A stretch of DNA of 64,000 nt, taken from Elmis aenea (taxonomy: Eukaryota > Arthropoda > Insecta > Coleoptera > Elmidae). The position numbers were made by a program, and so were the translations under genes. The DNA lies in the NCBI GenBank assembly GCA_947652605.1, contig OX393579.1, positions 1,922,001 through 1,986,000 of the forward strand, in the 5' to 3' direction. Below the pieces are notes generated by a model that was not told the origin of the DNA, ran no database searches, and saw nothing but the letters and a program-made list of their open reading frames with translations. Positions 24,111 through 34,844 of this stretch are shown piece by piece. Numbering within the stretch: position 1 is the first letter of the stretch; each line of letters begins with the position of its first letter.

Positions 24111-27100
24111 AAAAATAAGTATCTGGTGAAATTGTCGGTTTACTATTGTTAAGGCTTAAAATGATTATAATGGTTTTTATACTTTGAACGATGAATTTTC
24201 ATTATCATGATGTATCGGTGTGATATGAAATAATCTCTAGTATTAACGTTTAGTATTGTTAGTAACGTCGCGGAAACTTAGCACTAAGTTTAGCTTAGGT
24301 GAGTAAATAGCCAGTGATTAATTATATTAGTATAGGGTATTACAGGGTGTAGTCGTACCCTAAATATGGATGTTTCTCATTTAGTAGATCTGAGAACGAT
24401 TCATATTGCAGAAGCAGGCACGCACGATCTTTAATTCTGACACGTCTCAAGTTCGAATCTCGATATTTTTTATTGTAGTGCCTGTCTGCATCTCACATAT
24501 TATTATACATATACTACCTATACATTTCTCTATCTGTGTAACACTTTGACAATCATTTAAAAAAAAATCATACGTTAAATGCAACATGCTAATTAATATA
24601 TACCTACTCGTGATCCAAATTATATTATTCCGTACAGGACGTCCCAGTTAAGGACTCTCCAGCAAAATTAAATTGGATTTATACAAAATTCAACGTAGCA
24701 TATTCGAAAAGAACTTGATCTACGCTCTAAATATTTTCTAATGACCCCATGTTTTGAAATAAGGAAGTCGCAGGGCTGGATAGATCTTTCTGGAACACCC
24801 TGTATTATACTATATTAATCTATGTGATTGGAATCAAAATTTTCACAGTCTCGTTGACACATAACGACGCATGCGTGCATTTGCCAAATTCAAAGTCAAT
24901 ATCTACACTGTGTGTAACTCTAAATGTTTTAAAGATATATTTTTTTAATTGTTTCTTCTTTTGGGCTTTTAAGTGCGCACAATGTCTTTCACATACGCAG
25001 TTGTGAAGTATTATTTATCCCAAAATTGTATTAGCTTCTGCTTAATTTTTTCTTTTAGTATTTTTTATCGATTGATGAATTTATTTTTTTATGTTAAGTG
25101 GCTTCTCAGGTTTAGTTAAAATAAGTTTGCATTGCATTTACTGATTATTCCAATTTCCTGTGTTGTATTAAAATATTTTGTATAATTTTTTCTGTTTTTT
25201 GTTTCTTTCTCCTTCACTTGTTTTTACGTTTACCTCATCTGTGCACTGACCATTTTTAGAAATAGTTTTCTTTTGGAATTCAACAATGAAAAATTGTGTT
25301 TATTAATTATTTATTTCTTTAGTTACACAAATCGGATCTTCAAATTATTTATAGACCTTGAAGAATTTTCATATTTTGTATGTGTTAAGAAGAAATCATA
25401 AAATGAAGAATTTAAGCAACAGTGGCCTAACTACAGTCTTTGTAAGTGTTTCAATTATTTTTTTTGGGACCTTTTGGAATACATTTAAGGTGGTTGTTTA
25501 AGCCACTGCCAGAAATTGTCTGTTTGATTAAAATACCTTGTGATACATGTATTAAATGTTTTAAACATTATTGGTAACGTTTACAATCTTAGATGGACGC
25601 AGAATTAGGCAAATGGTAATAGTATTTAATTTTTAATGGTTAATATTGCTTAAACCACTTATAACAATTGGAACTGACCGTTTTAGTTAATCTTCCAAGA
25701 AGTTTTAGCCACATATTAAATTTAATGTTGGAATATTTATAAAAAGTTGGTTATTGTTAATTTGTTCTTCCAGGAGTCCATGGCGCTAACCAAAATATCC
25801 AAAGTTAACTTCAAAATGAAAAGAGCAATAATTTTCAGTTGCGACAGACTTGAGTAAAATAAATATATAAAAATTGTCAACTTAAATAAGTTTTGCTAAC
25901 AATAAGGTCTTGCTTAAATGTTATTATTTGTGCCTTACACCCAAAGATTTTTACAAGCAATAACTGGCAATGGAAAAAATTAAAAGTTTTGTTCCAAAAT
26001 ACATTCAAACAAACTTATTTTATTTTCTATACTAATACAGCTCGGCTGGTATGTTTTCTCTGTGATGTTTTAGACTTAAAATGTTTACAAAATATTTAAG
26101 TACTGTATTTTTCATCGATTTTAAGACACTTCCTCGGTAAGATCATTTGATGCTTTTTTCCTTGTTAGTGGCACCAAAAATAATGCATGTTAGAATCGAT
26201 GAATTGCAGTAGTATGATGGGTGTTTGTTATTTTGTTTTAACTACTGAATTTATTAATACATATCTCTAAATATTTAGGTAATATTTTCGACATTTCATT
26301 AATCACCATCTTGCAGTTTTAATAATTGTAGAAATATTTTAAACTTTGTTTTAAGTGGAATGTGAGATATGTGTGTAATTTATATTTTTATGTCGTACAA
26401 TGGAACAAATCAAATTGGTGCTTAACAATAGATGCATAGTGCAGTAGTGCATATCTTTGCGTATGCTTAAAGCAATTATTTATTTTTTCTCAGTAAATTT
26501 ATAAAAATATATTTAATATTTTTGCTTGTTTAGGTAATGTTACGAAGTAAATTCTAGTGCACTTTTGCGCATCTACAGTACAAAATCTGCGTATACAATC
26601 AAATCTATTAACGATATCAGACTGATAAATGTTGTAAAATTCTTCAAGGTCCTGCACTAAATTTTCTGTTACATGCTAACGGTAGAATTAAGTTTGCTCG
26701 AGTAAAATGTTAATGTTGAATGTAAAAGAAAATTATTTGTACAATAATAACTTAATGCTATGTGATGTTTGATATTTCGAGCGTGAACTGGCACACGCAA
26801 TCATTAATGAACAAACGCTATGGCCTTTGTGCCTAACCGTGGGATCAACTAATAACAAATCAAGAATAATTGTCTATTTATCATTAACATGGAGAGCATA
26901 TATCAACTACATACATACATACATATATCTCTATTCACATATACTCTACTATTTACATATTTAGATTATTACTCTTAGGGTACCTAGTGTAATTTTAGCT
27001 TGAACTATGGGCACAAACTAACCTTTTAATTATATATTTTGGAACTTTTGCACAGCCGAATGTCTGTATTGTGATTTTAGATATGTTGATTCGAGACCAT

Positions 27101-27493
27101 TTTAGCCTCTGCAAAGGGGCTTCCAGATGTTATCCCATCAACAAATCTCATGTTTACATATTATGTCTAATTCTTATTTTTACTGTGCCGGCTGGCTAAT
27201 TTCTAGTAATTCGAGTGCCAAGATCAGTATTAAAAATTAAAGATTGGCCACTTCATACCCTTAGACACTAATATTTCGTTACTGCAATGTTTGCTGATTG
27301 TCTTTAAGTAACGATATTTATTTCAAATTATTAGATATCTCTATATAATAATACTACATTACATATGATAGCTATATCATACGTATAAAGATGAATTTTA
27401 GATTTATTCTTTGTCATTTTACAATAAAATGTAAAACCAACAAATGTATTTTACTAATCGTTTCAGCAATTGTTTTAACCTGTAGCTTAACAG
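24111..27493. other. Downstream flank of PTBP, AT-rich non-coding DNA
   Basis: No coding sequence is supported. ACAGGGTGTAGTCG near 24352 and GGAACACCCTGTA near 24791-24803 could be the ends of one decayed element. A CATA-type microsatellite lies at about 26909-26928. The rest may be an extended 3' UTR. Confidence 0.4.
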
Positions 27494-27651
27494 ATAAGAC
27501 TATCAATTCTCATCCTGAAATGAAAACTAAACCAACGTCTACTTGATGAAACTCCTAAGAACGGACGACTGCAGCTTGGGATCACGAAGCAGACATCTAC
27601 ATCCATAATAACGATGAGAAGAAATCTTCAGCAAACTGACAGCAGCGAAAA
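27494..27651 (+). ncRNA. Possible exon of a spliced non-coding transcript
   Basis: Bounded by acceptor tagcttaacag and donor AAAA|GTGAGT. The 158 nt are less AT-rich than the flanks (ACGGACGACTGCAGCTTGGG inside). All frames contain stops. It is the most upstream of a chain of + strand exon-like blocks reaching 34.0 kb. No copy is seen in the - strand units. Confidence 0.35.
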
Positions 27652-27950
27652 GTGAGTCCATAATTATCTTAAAAGCTCTTTAAAATATTACCTAGTTGTA
27701 GTGTGCGCATGTGTGTGTTATGAGTGCGTGAGAATCATACCGGCCTCTTGGCTAGTGTCCGCCAACGAGCATAGACGTACATCGGGCTGCCGACCGATGT
27801 GTATTAAATAGTGTTTAACGCTAAGTCTTTTATACATGTAACTGTGTTATCAGTTGTAACTAGCAAATGAATAAACGGTAATGTTTATCAGTGTTATCAG
27901 TACTTTACACTAGTTCTAATTCATTGTTTAATAATTTCAATAGTTAAAAC

Positions 27951-28304
27951 CAGTGGTGAGCTGTAGGGGGCTTGCGCGAGCCCTTTGTTAAATTATTCCT
28001 TAATTTGCGAGCCCCTTGTTCTTCTTGTTAACTAACCATTTTCTCAAGAAAAATTATATCTTAAAATCATTGTCATTACATACATTTGTAAAGCGACCAA
28101 GTCATGCCTATCAAGCAATGACCATTAAATTTAGAATAACCCGTCGCACAATAGAATTTTTTGAATTATGTACAATCACTCGATTATTAACGTTTGAATT
28201 TAAAATGCCATTTTTTTTCCCCAACATATACCTAATTAACATTATTTTTTGTTTTTACTTAACTATGAGCGAGCCCTTTGTTAAAAATTCATAGCTCACC
28301 ACTG
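27951..28304. mobile_element. hAT-like MITE with perfect 8-bp target duplication
   Basis: Inverted ends CAGTGGTGAGCT...AGCTCACCACTG are flanked on both sides by GTTAAAAC (27943-27950 and 28305-28312). The subterminal GAGCCCTTTGTTAAA and its inverse AACAAAGGGCTCGC extend the similarity to about 45 bp. The length is 354 bp with no transposase. An 8-bp duplication and CAG ends fit the hAT superfamily. Confidence 0.88.
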
Positions 28305-28596
28305 GTTAAAACTGAATTTTGACATGAAATGCGCTTGACCTCCAAATTAACAATTAGTGCTTCTATTTATTAACATACGAAACAATATGGCTATAGATAA
28401 TGTACAGAATACAGTCATAATAAAATATATAATAAATGTACCTAGTGCACAATAATTGATTTTTTGGTAATACTGTGAGTGCTTAAACGCAATGAAACAA
28501 TTCTTTTTCGATTAAAGAATCGAAAACGAATTAAGTTTTAATAGACGATTTCTTTGCGATTTATTTGCTATTATTATTAGTAAGAAAATGTTACAG

Positions 28597-28691
28597 GTTT
28601 TTCGAATGATGACCATCCATTTGGGCTCCTGTGCCACCACCCAAATAATGGACTCTACAAGAGACAAAGAATTGTTAAGTGGCAAATTCTG
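28597..28691 (+). ncRNA. Possible exon of the + strand non-coding transcript
   Basis: Acceptor aaaatgttacag and donor TCTG|GTAATA bound 95 nt of mixed-composition sequence (ATCCATTTGGGCTCCTGTGC inside). It is neither repeated nor coding in any full-length frame. Confidence 0.35.
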
Positions 28692-28937
28692 GTAATAATA
28701 ACTTTTTATTTTAAAGTGGTTTTGTTTACCGACAATAGAAAGTGTTCGTCAAGCACTTTTTATTTCAAATAGATAAAATCTACAGATCTTTTGAGTAGTT
28801 GTATAATTTTAAGTAGCTTTTATTTTTGAATGTTGGGGGAGCGAGATGAACCTTCCAAAGTTAATGCGAAATTTTTTTTTAAATAAAATCAAGTACACCT
28901 TATTTTAATTGTTATTAATAAAGTATTGTTGTTACAG

Positions 28938-29009
28938 ATATTTTTCGATGAAAATGAGGAGGGAATGACAACAGGAAATCATGGAGTCTTCTTGTGAAAA
29001 ACCAAAAGG
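28938..29009 (+). ncRNA. Exon-like block A, + strand copy 1
   Basis: A 72-nt block starting ATATTTTTCGATGAAAATGA and ending CCAAAAGG|GTGAGTG, behind acceptor ttgttgttacag. The same block with the same splice sites occurs at 30985-31053 on this strand and at 38965-39037, 42190-42262 and (decayed) 44244-44307 on the other. Length varies 64-73 nt without regard to frame, which argues against coding. Confidence 0.5.
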
Positions 29010-29417
29010 GTGAGTGATTTAAATTTGTTCTAGTTTAATAAATAGACCTTTGCACTTTGCTCATTTCTTATAACAACAATTAATTAATAATTTGAACCAT
29101 CTGAGAGTAAATAATTGTTATAAAATTAAGTTTCGAAGTAACATATGCTCGTAGATTTAATATTTTTTGCATGCTTCCTTTCAAAAGCAATGATTTTAAT
29201 CTATACTTTATAATTTACAATTTTTCATGGAAATTTCTAAGTGCTGGGCTGTTTTTTAAATTTGTTAATGTTTTCTATTAGCTTAACACAATTAAAAAAG
29301 TTCACTTGCATCACAGTTAATCAGTGTTGAAGTTTTAATGCACAATTTAAAGGTAAAAAATCTAATGTTGTAAAGCGCCTGAGATGTAGGCAACCCAAGT
29401 TACAGCAACTTAGTATT

Positions 29418-29525
29418 GATCAATAAATGAACGAGGCGGCACATTAAAATTACACAATGGATGAAATAATTGTTACTCTTTGTTTTTACATATTAGTGGA
29501 TGTGCCGCCTCGCTCATTGACGATC
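29418..29525 (+). ncRNA. Hairpin family copy 1 (miRNA-precursor-like inverted repeat)
   Basis: The 5' arm GATCAATAAATGAACGAGGC (running to 29444) and the 3' arm (29500-29525, ending ATTGACGATC) pair over about 26 bp around a loop of about 55 nt. Weaker pairing extends outwards to TAGTA/TACTA. The 13-mer CGAGGCGGCACAT lies in both arms. The hairpin sits between block A and block B, 409 nt after the block A donor. Size and shape suit a Drosha substrate or a small MITE. No known miRNA is recognised. Confidence 0.55.
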
Positions 29526-29764
29526 ACGACCAGTACTATGTTAACCTCAAATTTTGAAGTTTCTTGTGATCATTTTGCAAGTTTGGTGGTGTGATGTGTG
29601 AATGTTATAATATTTGCCGTAAAACAGTTGTATAAAAGAGGCAGGTCACTTTTTATGTCGTTTTTTCTCAAGCTGCCTTTGTATTGATTATTGTAATAAT
29701 AACTTATTTATTTTAAAAGTTGAAATGTATGATTATTCATTTCTAATGTATATTGTTTTCACAG

Positions 29765-29931
29765 ATATGCTTCGGGCGTGTTGGAATTCAACGCATTTCG
29801 TCGTAGTCGTCCCATCAGTCTGATCAGAAATTTTCAGTGAATGATTTGGAACTCGTACTGTAATTTAACGCATGTGTACTACCAATCGTGGTTCAGAGAG
29901 ATAGAAGCTTTCTCGCTTATGAACATTGAAG
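29765..29931 (+). ncRNA. Exon-like block B, + strand copy 1
   Basis: A 167-nt block behind acceptor ttgttttcacag, starting ATATGCTTCGGGCGTGTTGG and ending AACATTGAAG|GTAATTTT. It is repeated at 32086-32230 (+) and at 37523-37692, 43303-43462 and 45185-45452 (-). Stops fall in all frames in most copies and lengths differ by numbers not divisible by three. A non-coding role, or a dead gene family, fits better than protein. Confidence 0.5.
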
Positions 29932-29944
29932 GTAATTTTTATAT

Positions 29945-30860
29945 TGTTTTTTAACCAATGCTGTTGAATTTCTAAGCCAAATGCCTTTGTCATTTCATGG
30001 TTTAAGCGAACTGCCTGTTTCGCTTTTCCGATACGTCATTATAGGTGTCCCATTAGTTTCTGCTTATATTCTCTTATTATTTTTTGTGAATCTTTGTTGT
30101 TTTCTTTATTTTGTCTCTGAGATCATACATTTCTAGACGTTCTCCTATAACTTAGTTTCTTATTTGGTCCTCTATCTTACATTCTTTTATTCTTCTTTCG
30201 CATTTCTGCTGTTTGTGTCCTTTTCATGTCTGAACGTGTGAGAATCGAAGTTTATCTGCCGCACATCAGCACAGGTGTGACCATTGTTTCATAAAATTTT
30301 ATTCTTGTTGTCAAGTGTTCTTTTTATATTGTCACCACACATGTGTAATTAAATCGATGTAATTTTAATTCTACGTCTTTTCCTTCTCGTAGCTGATGTC
30401 TGTTCATAGATAGCAAAAATGTGATACTTGTTTGTTTGTGAATTATTATTTTGGATCTTGTATTACGGGGCAACTTTTTGCAATTCATATACAGCTGTTT
30501 GTAAATTTTCTTCTCTATCGTGTGTTATCGTGAAGTGTGTGTTGTCGTGACTGAATTTTTTTCAGAGTTCACTTCACTTTTCGTGGTCGATGTATGTGTT
30601 AATACAGTCTTGGTTTCCGGGTTTGGAACCCAAGACTGTATTATGGATAACGGCCGCGAAAGCCTTAAGAATAAAAAAGATGTATGTGTTGTTTCTTAAA
30701 TTTATTATCTGCCAAAGCTTCGTCCTATCCACTTCATCGAAAGCTTTTTTAAATCGATGAGTGCTAAATGGTATTTAAAGGTGTTGTCTGCAGACGATCT
30801 TCCTACTCTAAATCCCCAAGTCTCTCGTTGTTTATTTTCGAGTGCACTTTGTAGGTGGAA
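29945..30860 (-). pseudogene. Decayed LINE reverse-transcriptase fragment
   Basis: Read on the - strand, this copy starts with GFRVGRSSADNTF and AFDEVDRTKLWQIINLRN, motifs of the reverse transcriptase of the insect endonuclease-RT LINE class. The catalytic YADD part is missing. The C-terminal tail follows (KRTQTAEMRKKK-like text), broken by stops and frameshifts. The same fragment is carried by the duplicated units at 42400-43275 and 39190-39535, so it was in the unit before duplication. Confidence 0.65.
30601..30678 (+). mobile_element. 78-bp insert with 12-bp direct flanks and A-rich 3' end
   Basis: The insert is bounded by GATGTATGTGTT on both sides (30589-30600 and 30679-30690). It begins with a near-palindrome, AATACAGTCTTGG... 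paired with ...CCAAGACTGTATT, then a short unique part (GATAACGGCCGCGAAAGCC) and ends AATAAAAAA. Target duplication plus A-tail are hallmarks of LINE-mediated insertion of a small RNA. I do not recognise the RNA. At this spot the other copies of the unit carry different sequence. Confidence 0.5.
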
Positions 30861-30984
30861 ATAAGTGAATTAATCCCTTGGTAATTGTTACAATTATCTC
30901 CCGATCTATTAATGCAATACATTCTTTTAATAAAATCAAGTACACTTAATTTTAATTGTTATTAATAAAGCATTGTTGTTACAG

Positions 30985-31053
30985 ATATTTTTCGATGAAA
31001 ATGAGGGAATGACGACAAGATGTCATGGAGTCTTCTTGTGAAAAACCAAAAGG
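30985..31053 (+). ncRNA. Exon-like block A, + strand copy 2
   Basis: A 69-nt copy behind ttgttgttacag with donor AGG|GTGAGTG. It is three nucleotides shorter than copy 1 (GAGGGAATGACGACAAGATG here). The downstream intron also aligns with copy 1, so the whole unit was duplicated. Confidence 0.5.
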
Positions 31054-31474
31054 GTGAGTGATTTAAATTTGTTTTAATTTAAAAAATAGACTATAACCTT
31101 TGCACTTTGCTCATTTCTTATAAAAATAATTAATTATTTCCATCTGAGAGTAAATAATTGTTATTAAATTTAGTTTGTAATTAACAAATGCTCGTAGATT
31201 TAATATTTTTTGCTTTGCTTCCTTACAAAAGTGCAAAGATTTTAGTCTATACTTTATAATTTACAATTTTTCATGGAAATTTCAATGTATTGGGTTGTTT
31301 TTTGAATTTGTTAATGTTTTCTATTAGCTTAACACAATTAAAAAAGTTCACTTGCATCGCAGTTGATCAGTTTTGAAGTTTTAATGCGTAATTTAAAGGT
31401 AAAAAATCAAATTAACTCTAAAGGTAATAAAGCGCCTGAGATGTAGGCAACCCAAGTTACAGCAACTTAGTATT

Positions 31475-31583
31475 GATCAATAAATGAACGAGGCGGCACA
31501 TTAAAATTACACAATGGATGAAATAATTATTTTAACTCTGTTTTTACATGTTAGTGGATGTGCCGCCTCGCTCATTGATGATC
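31475..31583 (+). ncRNA. Hairpin family copy 2
   Basis: The 5' arm is identical to copy 1 at its core (ATGAACGAGGCGGCACAT); the 3' arm is ATGTGCCGCCTCGCTCATTG followed by ATGATC. It lies 422 nt after the block A donor. The loop differs from copy 1 by several substitutions (AATTATTTTAACTC) while the arms hardly change. Confidence 0.55.
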
Positions 31584-31667
31584 ACGGCCACTACTATTTT
31601 TGTTTATTTTCGAGTGCACTTTGTAGGTGGAAATAAGTAAATTAATTTTAATTGTTATTAATTATGC

Positions 31668-31965
31668 AAATCGCTCTAAAATGTTTATTAGTAAGTCCTA
31701 AGTTTTGAAATTTGCAGGAGTGCTTCACTAGGGTTGTACTGACATGCACGCTACATCAAAAAAGTTTAATCGTGCGTAGGATATGCGTAATTAATATTTC
31801 AAAATTATAGCGTTTTTGGTAAAAATATTTAAAGTGTTATAACATTTTTATTAGTCATTCCTAATGTTTGAAATTTGCCTGAGAGGTCCAATAGGAATGT
31901 ACTCGTGTGTACGTGTCTTCAAAAAAATGTAGAAATGCGTAGGACATGCGTAATTAATTCTATAG
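31668..31965. repeat. Imperfect tandem duplication of about 150 bp
   Basis: Two diverged copies share TTTTATTAGTAAGTCCTAAG / TTTTTATTAGTCATTCCTAA, GAAATTTGC and GCGTAGGATATGCGTAATTA / GCGTAGGACATGCGTAATTA. The duplication lies between hairpin copy 2 and block B copy 2 and explains the longer spacing there. Confidence 0.6.
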
Positions 31966-32085
31966 TCTCTTAATTTAGCAGTTATCAATTTATCTTAAGC
32001 TGCCTTCACTAATTGTAATTACTTTTCAATATTAAAAATTGGAGTTGAAATGTATGATTATTTCTAATGTATATTCTTTTTACAG

Positions 32086-32230
32086 ATGCACTTCATCGTT
32101 GTCGTCCCATCAGCTGTCTTGCTCAGAAATCTTCAGGGAATGATTTGGAACTCTTACTGTAATTTAACGTACGTGTACTACCAGTCATGGTTCAGAGAGG
32201 AAGAAGCTTTCTTGCTAATAAATATTGAAG
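32086..32230 (+). ncRNA. Exon-like block B, + strand copy 2
   Basis: A 145-nt copy behind acceptor ttctttttacag with donor TTGAAG|GTAATTTT. It begins ATGCACTTCATCG and lacks about 20 nt found near the start of copy 1. Its core GGAATGATTTGGAACTC is shared with the other copies. Confidence 0.48.
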
Positions 32231-33040
32231 GTAATTTTTATATTGTTTTTTAAAGTGGTGTTGCATTTCTAAGCTTTAAGTGCCATAACTACCCCTAAAC
32301 CTGCTTGCAAAGGGATGGAAAGTCGGAAGAATAATAGACGACTTCTGAGTCGGTATTTTTTTAAATCGACTTCAACTCCCAATATTTTCATTTACGTTTA
32401 AAAAATTTTTAGTTAAACATTATTTTCGTTTCGTTGTGTTCTCATTCTTGATAAAACTGAATCGAAGAGTAGGTAGTGGACAGTTTTTCCGACTCTCCTT
32501 TCCTGCAGTGAGTGGAGCCCTGATGCTCCCCTATAGTTATTGGATCTGTTCACCCTAATAATTGGTTTTTATTATTTTGCTTTTGTTTAGGTGATAAGTG
32601 CAGTGGTTCTCGACGATTTTAAAGTTCGGGAACTCATTTAAAAAGTACATTTTTACATGATTGTGTGAATGCCTTGTTTTCTAATTTAAAGAGAATTTTT
32701 GTACAAATCTGCTCGAGAACTACTTCATTATTGTTACCTTATTTTTGTTAATTTTTCTATATCTATGTTATTATTATCTTATTGTCAATTAACCATTTTC
32801 TCTGCTTACTTTCCTTATCTTATTTATTTATATATTGAGAATTGCATGTATCTAGTTGTTGTTTTTAAAGTGGTCAAGTAAGAATATATGTTCTTTAATT
32901 TATTTCTGTTATTATTTCAATATTTATATTTAACGTATTCATGTAGTTCGAATCCCATTTAGCTGTGTAGTGTTTGCCAGGTACGGGTGTGTGCGTTGGG
33001 TGCCGGTTTATAGTTCGGATGTCGTTGCACGTCGGGCTGT
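32231..33040. other. Non-coding DNA, nothing assigned
   Basis: AT-rich sequence. CAGTGGTTCTCGACG at about 32601 resembles a hAT left end but no partner end is found. The last part leads into the 26-bp minisatellite. Confidence 0.4.
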
Positions 33041-33044
33041 ATGT

Positions 33045-33110
33045 TTGGTTTGCACTCGGGCTGTATGTTTGGTTTGCACTCGGGCTGTGTAAGTTTGGTT
33101 TGCACTAGGG
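33045..33110. repeat. 26-bp minisatellite, left part
   Basis: About two and a half units of the type TATGTTTGGTTTGCACTCGG. The array is continuous with 33535-33785 and was split by the insertion at 33111-33534. Confidence 0.75.
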
Positions 33111-33534
33111 CACGGTCTACTACACAGGTTAGGAAGCCTGTCAAAGAATCTGGAACTTTTCGACATAAATTTCCGCTAGACGGCGATAAGTCTAAGAACC
33201 ATTCGCCATAAAAATCCGTTAGATGGCGATTAAGTTTAAGAACCTATTTTAAACAAACCTGACTTAAAACTTCAATTAAAACATTTTTATATACATCATC
33301 TGATTGATTAAATTCAAATTTTTTAAGCGAAAGCTTATAAATCTCGCTGATTATGTCAAAATCTTGTGCACGAACCGGTTCTTAGACGTATCGCCATCTA
33401 GTGATCATTTATGGCGAATGGTTCTTAGACTTATCGCCTCTGTGGGATAATTTACGGAACTAGTTACCGGCCTCAGTCGGTTTTATATGGGACGGTTTTA
33501 TATGGGAGTTTCCCAACCTGTGTAGTAGACCGTG
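33111..33534. mobile_element. 424-bp MITE with perfect 8-bp target duplication, splitting a minisatellite
   Basis: Inverted ends CACGGTCTACTACACAGGTT...AACCTGTGTAGTAGACCGTG are flanked by CACTAGGG (33103-33110 and 33535-33542). Inside is a second inverted pair: GGCGATAAGTCTAAGAACCA near 33182 and its inverse TGGTTCTTAGACTTATCGCC near 33418. There is no coding capacity. The 8-bp duplication suggests a hAT-type transposase. Confidence 0.88.
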
Positions 33535-33785
33535 CACTAGGGCTGTGTATGTTTGGTTTGCACTCGGGCTGTGTATGTTTGGTTTGCACCCGGGCTGTAT
33601 GTTTGGTTTGCAATCGGGCTGTGTATGTTTCGTTTGCACTCGGGCTGTGTGTGTTTCGTTTGCACTCGGGCTGTGTATGTTTGGTTTGCAATCGGGCTGT
33701 GTTTGGTTTGCAATCGGGCTGTATGTTTGGTTTGCAATCGGGCTGTGTAAGTTTGGTTTGCACTCGGGCTGTGTGTTTGGTGGTT
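33535..33785. repeat. 26-bp minisatellite, right part
   Basis: About ten head-to-tail units of the type CGGGCTGTGTATGTTTGGTT (then TGCACT), with length variants of 21-26 bp. Open frames across the array on both strands are repeat artefacts, not genes. Confidence 0.85.
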
Positions 33786-33834
33786 TGAACGCCGGGATTT
33801 AAGTTTACTTTTTTAAATCTACGTTTTGTTACAG

Positions 33835-34012
33835 ATTTGCGAAAGGTGCGCATATAAACGTCGTTCAACAATTTGAAGAATCAACTTGCTTGCACAAGAC
33901 ATACAGGAAAATTAAACTCCAGGTAGCTTACAACAATGTAAAATAATGCAATTGTATATATATTTCAGTACTTTATTATAAAATGTAATCATAATTGTAC
34001 AATAAATAAATT
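33835..34012 (+). ncRNA. Possible terminal exon of the + strand transcript
   Basis: Starts after acceptor ctacgttttgttacag with ATTTGCGAAAGGTGCGCATA and runs to overlapping AATAAA signals at 34001-34010. It would end the chain 27494, 28597, 28938, 29765, (30985, 32086), 33835. No long frame is present. The call rests on splice-site and poly(A) pattern alone. Confidence 0.35.
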
Positions 34013-34039
34013 GATACAGTACAGTGATTTATTATTAAT

Positions 34040-34425
34040 AAATTAAGACACTAAACTAGATAATATAATACATTAAGACACTAACTTAGGAGAAGATAAT
34101 AGTAAATTAAGACACTAACTTAGCAGAAGATAATAGTAAATTAAGACACTAACTTAGGAGAAGATAATAGTAAATTAAGACACTAACTTAGGAGAAGATA
34201 ATAGTAAATTAAGACACTAACTTAGGAGAAGATAATAGTAAATTAAGACACTAACTTAGGAGAAGATAATAGTAAATTAAGACACTTACTTAGGAGAAGA
34301 TAATAGTAAATTAAGACACTAACTTAGGAGAAGATAATAGTAAATTAAGACACTTACTTAGGAGAAGATAATAGTAAATTAAGACACTAACTTAGGAGAA
34401 GATAATAGTAAATTAAGACACTTAA
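34040..34425. repeat. Minisatellite with 34-bp unit
   Basis: About ten units of AATTAAGACACTAACTTAGG / AGAAGATAATAGTA with few differences. It passes directly into the 33-bp array at about 34425. Confidence 0.88.
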
Positions 34426-34843
34426 GTAGGAGAAGATCGGTAGTTTTAAGACACTTAAGTAGGAGAAGATCGGTAGTTTTAAGACACTTAAGTAGGAGAA
34501 GATCGGTAGTTTTAAGACACTTAAGTAGGAGAAGATCGGTAGTTTTAAGACACTTAAGTAGGAGAAGATCGGTAGTTTTAAGACACTTAAGTAGGAGAAG
34601 ATCGGTAGTTTTAAGACACTTAAGTAGGAGAAGATCGGTAGTTTTAAGACACTTAAGTAGGAGAAGATCGGTAGTTTTAAGACACTTAAGTAGGAGAAGA
34701 TCGGTAGTTTTAAGACACTTAAGTAGGAGAAGATCGGTAGTTTTAAGACACTTAAGTAGGAGAAGATCGGTAGTTTTAAGACACTTAAGTAGGAGAAGAT
34801 CGGTAGGAGAAGATCGGTAGTTTTAAGACACTTAAGTAGGAGA
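34425..34843. repeat. Minisatellite with 33-bp unit
   Basis: About a dozen near-identical units of CACTTAAGTAGGAGAAGATC / GGTAGTTTTAAGA, clearly derived from the neighbouring 34-bp unit. Because 33 is a multiple of three, the - strand stays open for 154 codons as an 11-residue repeat (LKLPIFSYLSV). I regard that frame as an artefact. Confidence 0.88.
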
Positions 34844-34844
34844 A

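Noticed and set aside
24352..24803. Possible 450-bp MITE with a tRNA-type B-box (AGTTCGAATCTCG) and a T-run
   Set aside because: The ends match over only about 9 bp and no A-box at proper spacing was found.
33473..33871. 132-codon frame and several overlapping frames on both strands
   Set aside because: These are read-through of the 26-bp minisatellite and the MITE edge. Open frames exist on both strands at once, as expected from a simple repeat.
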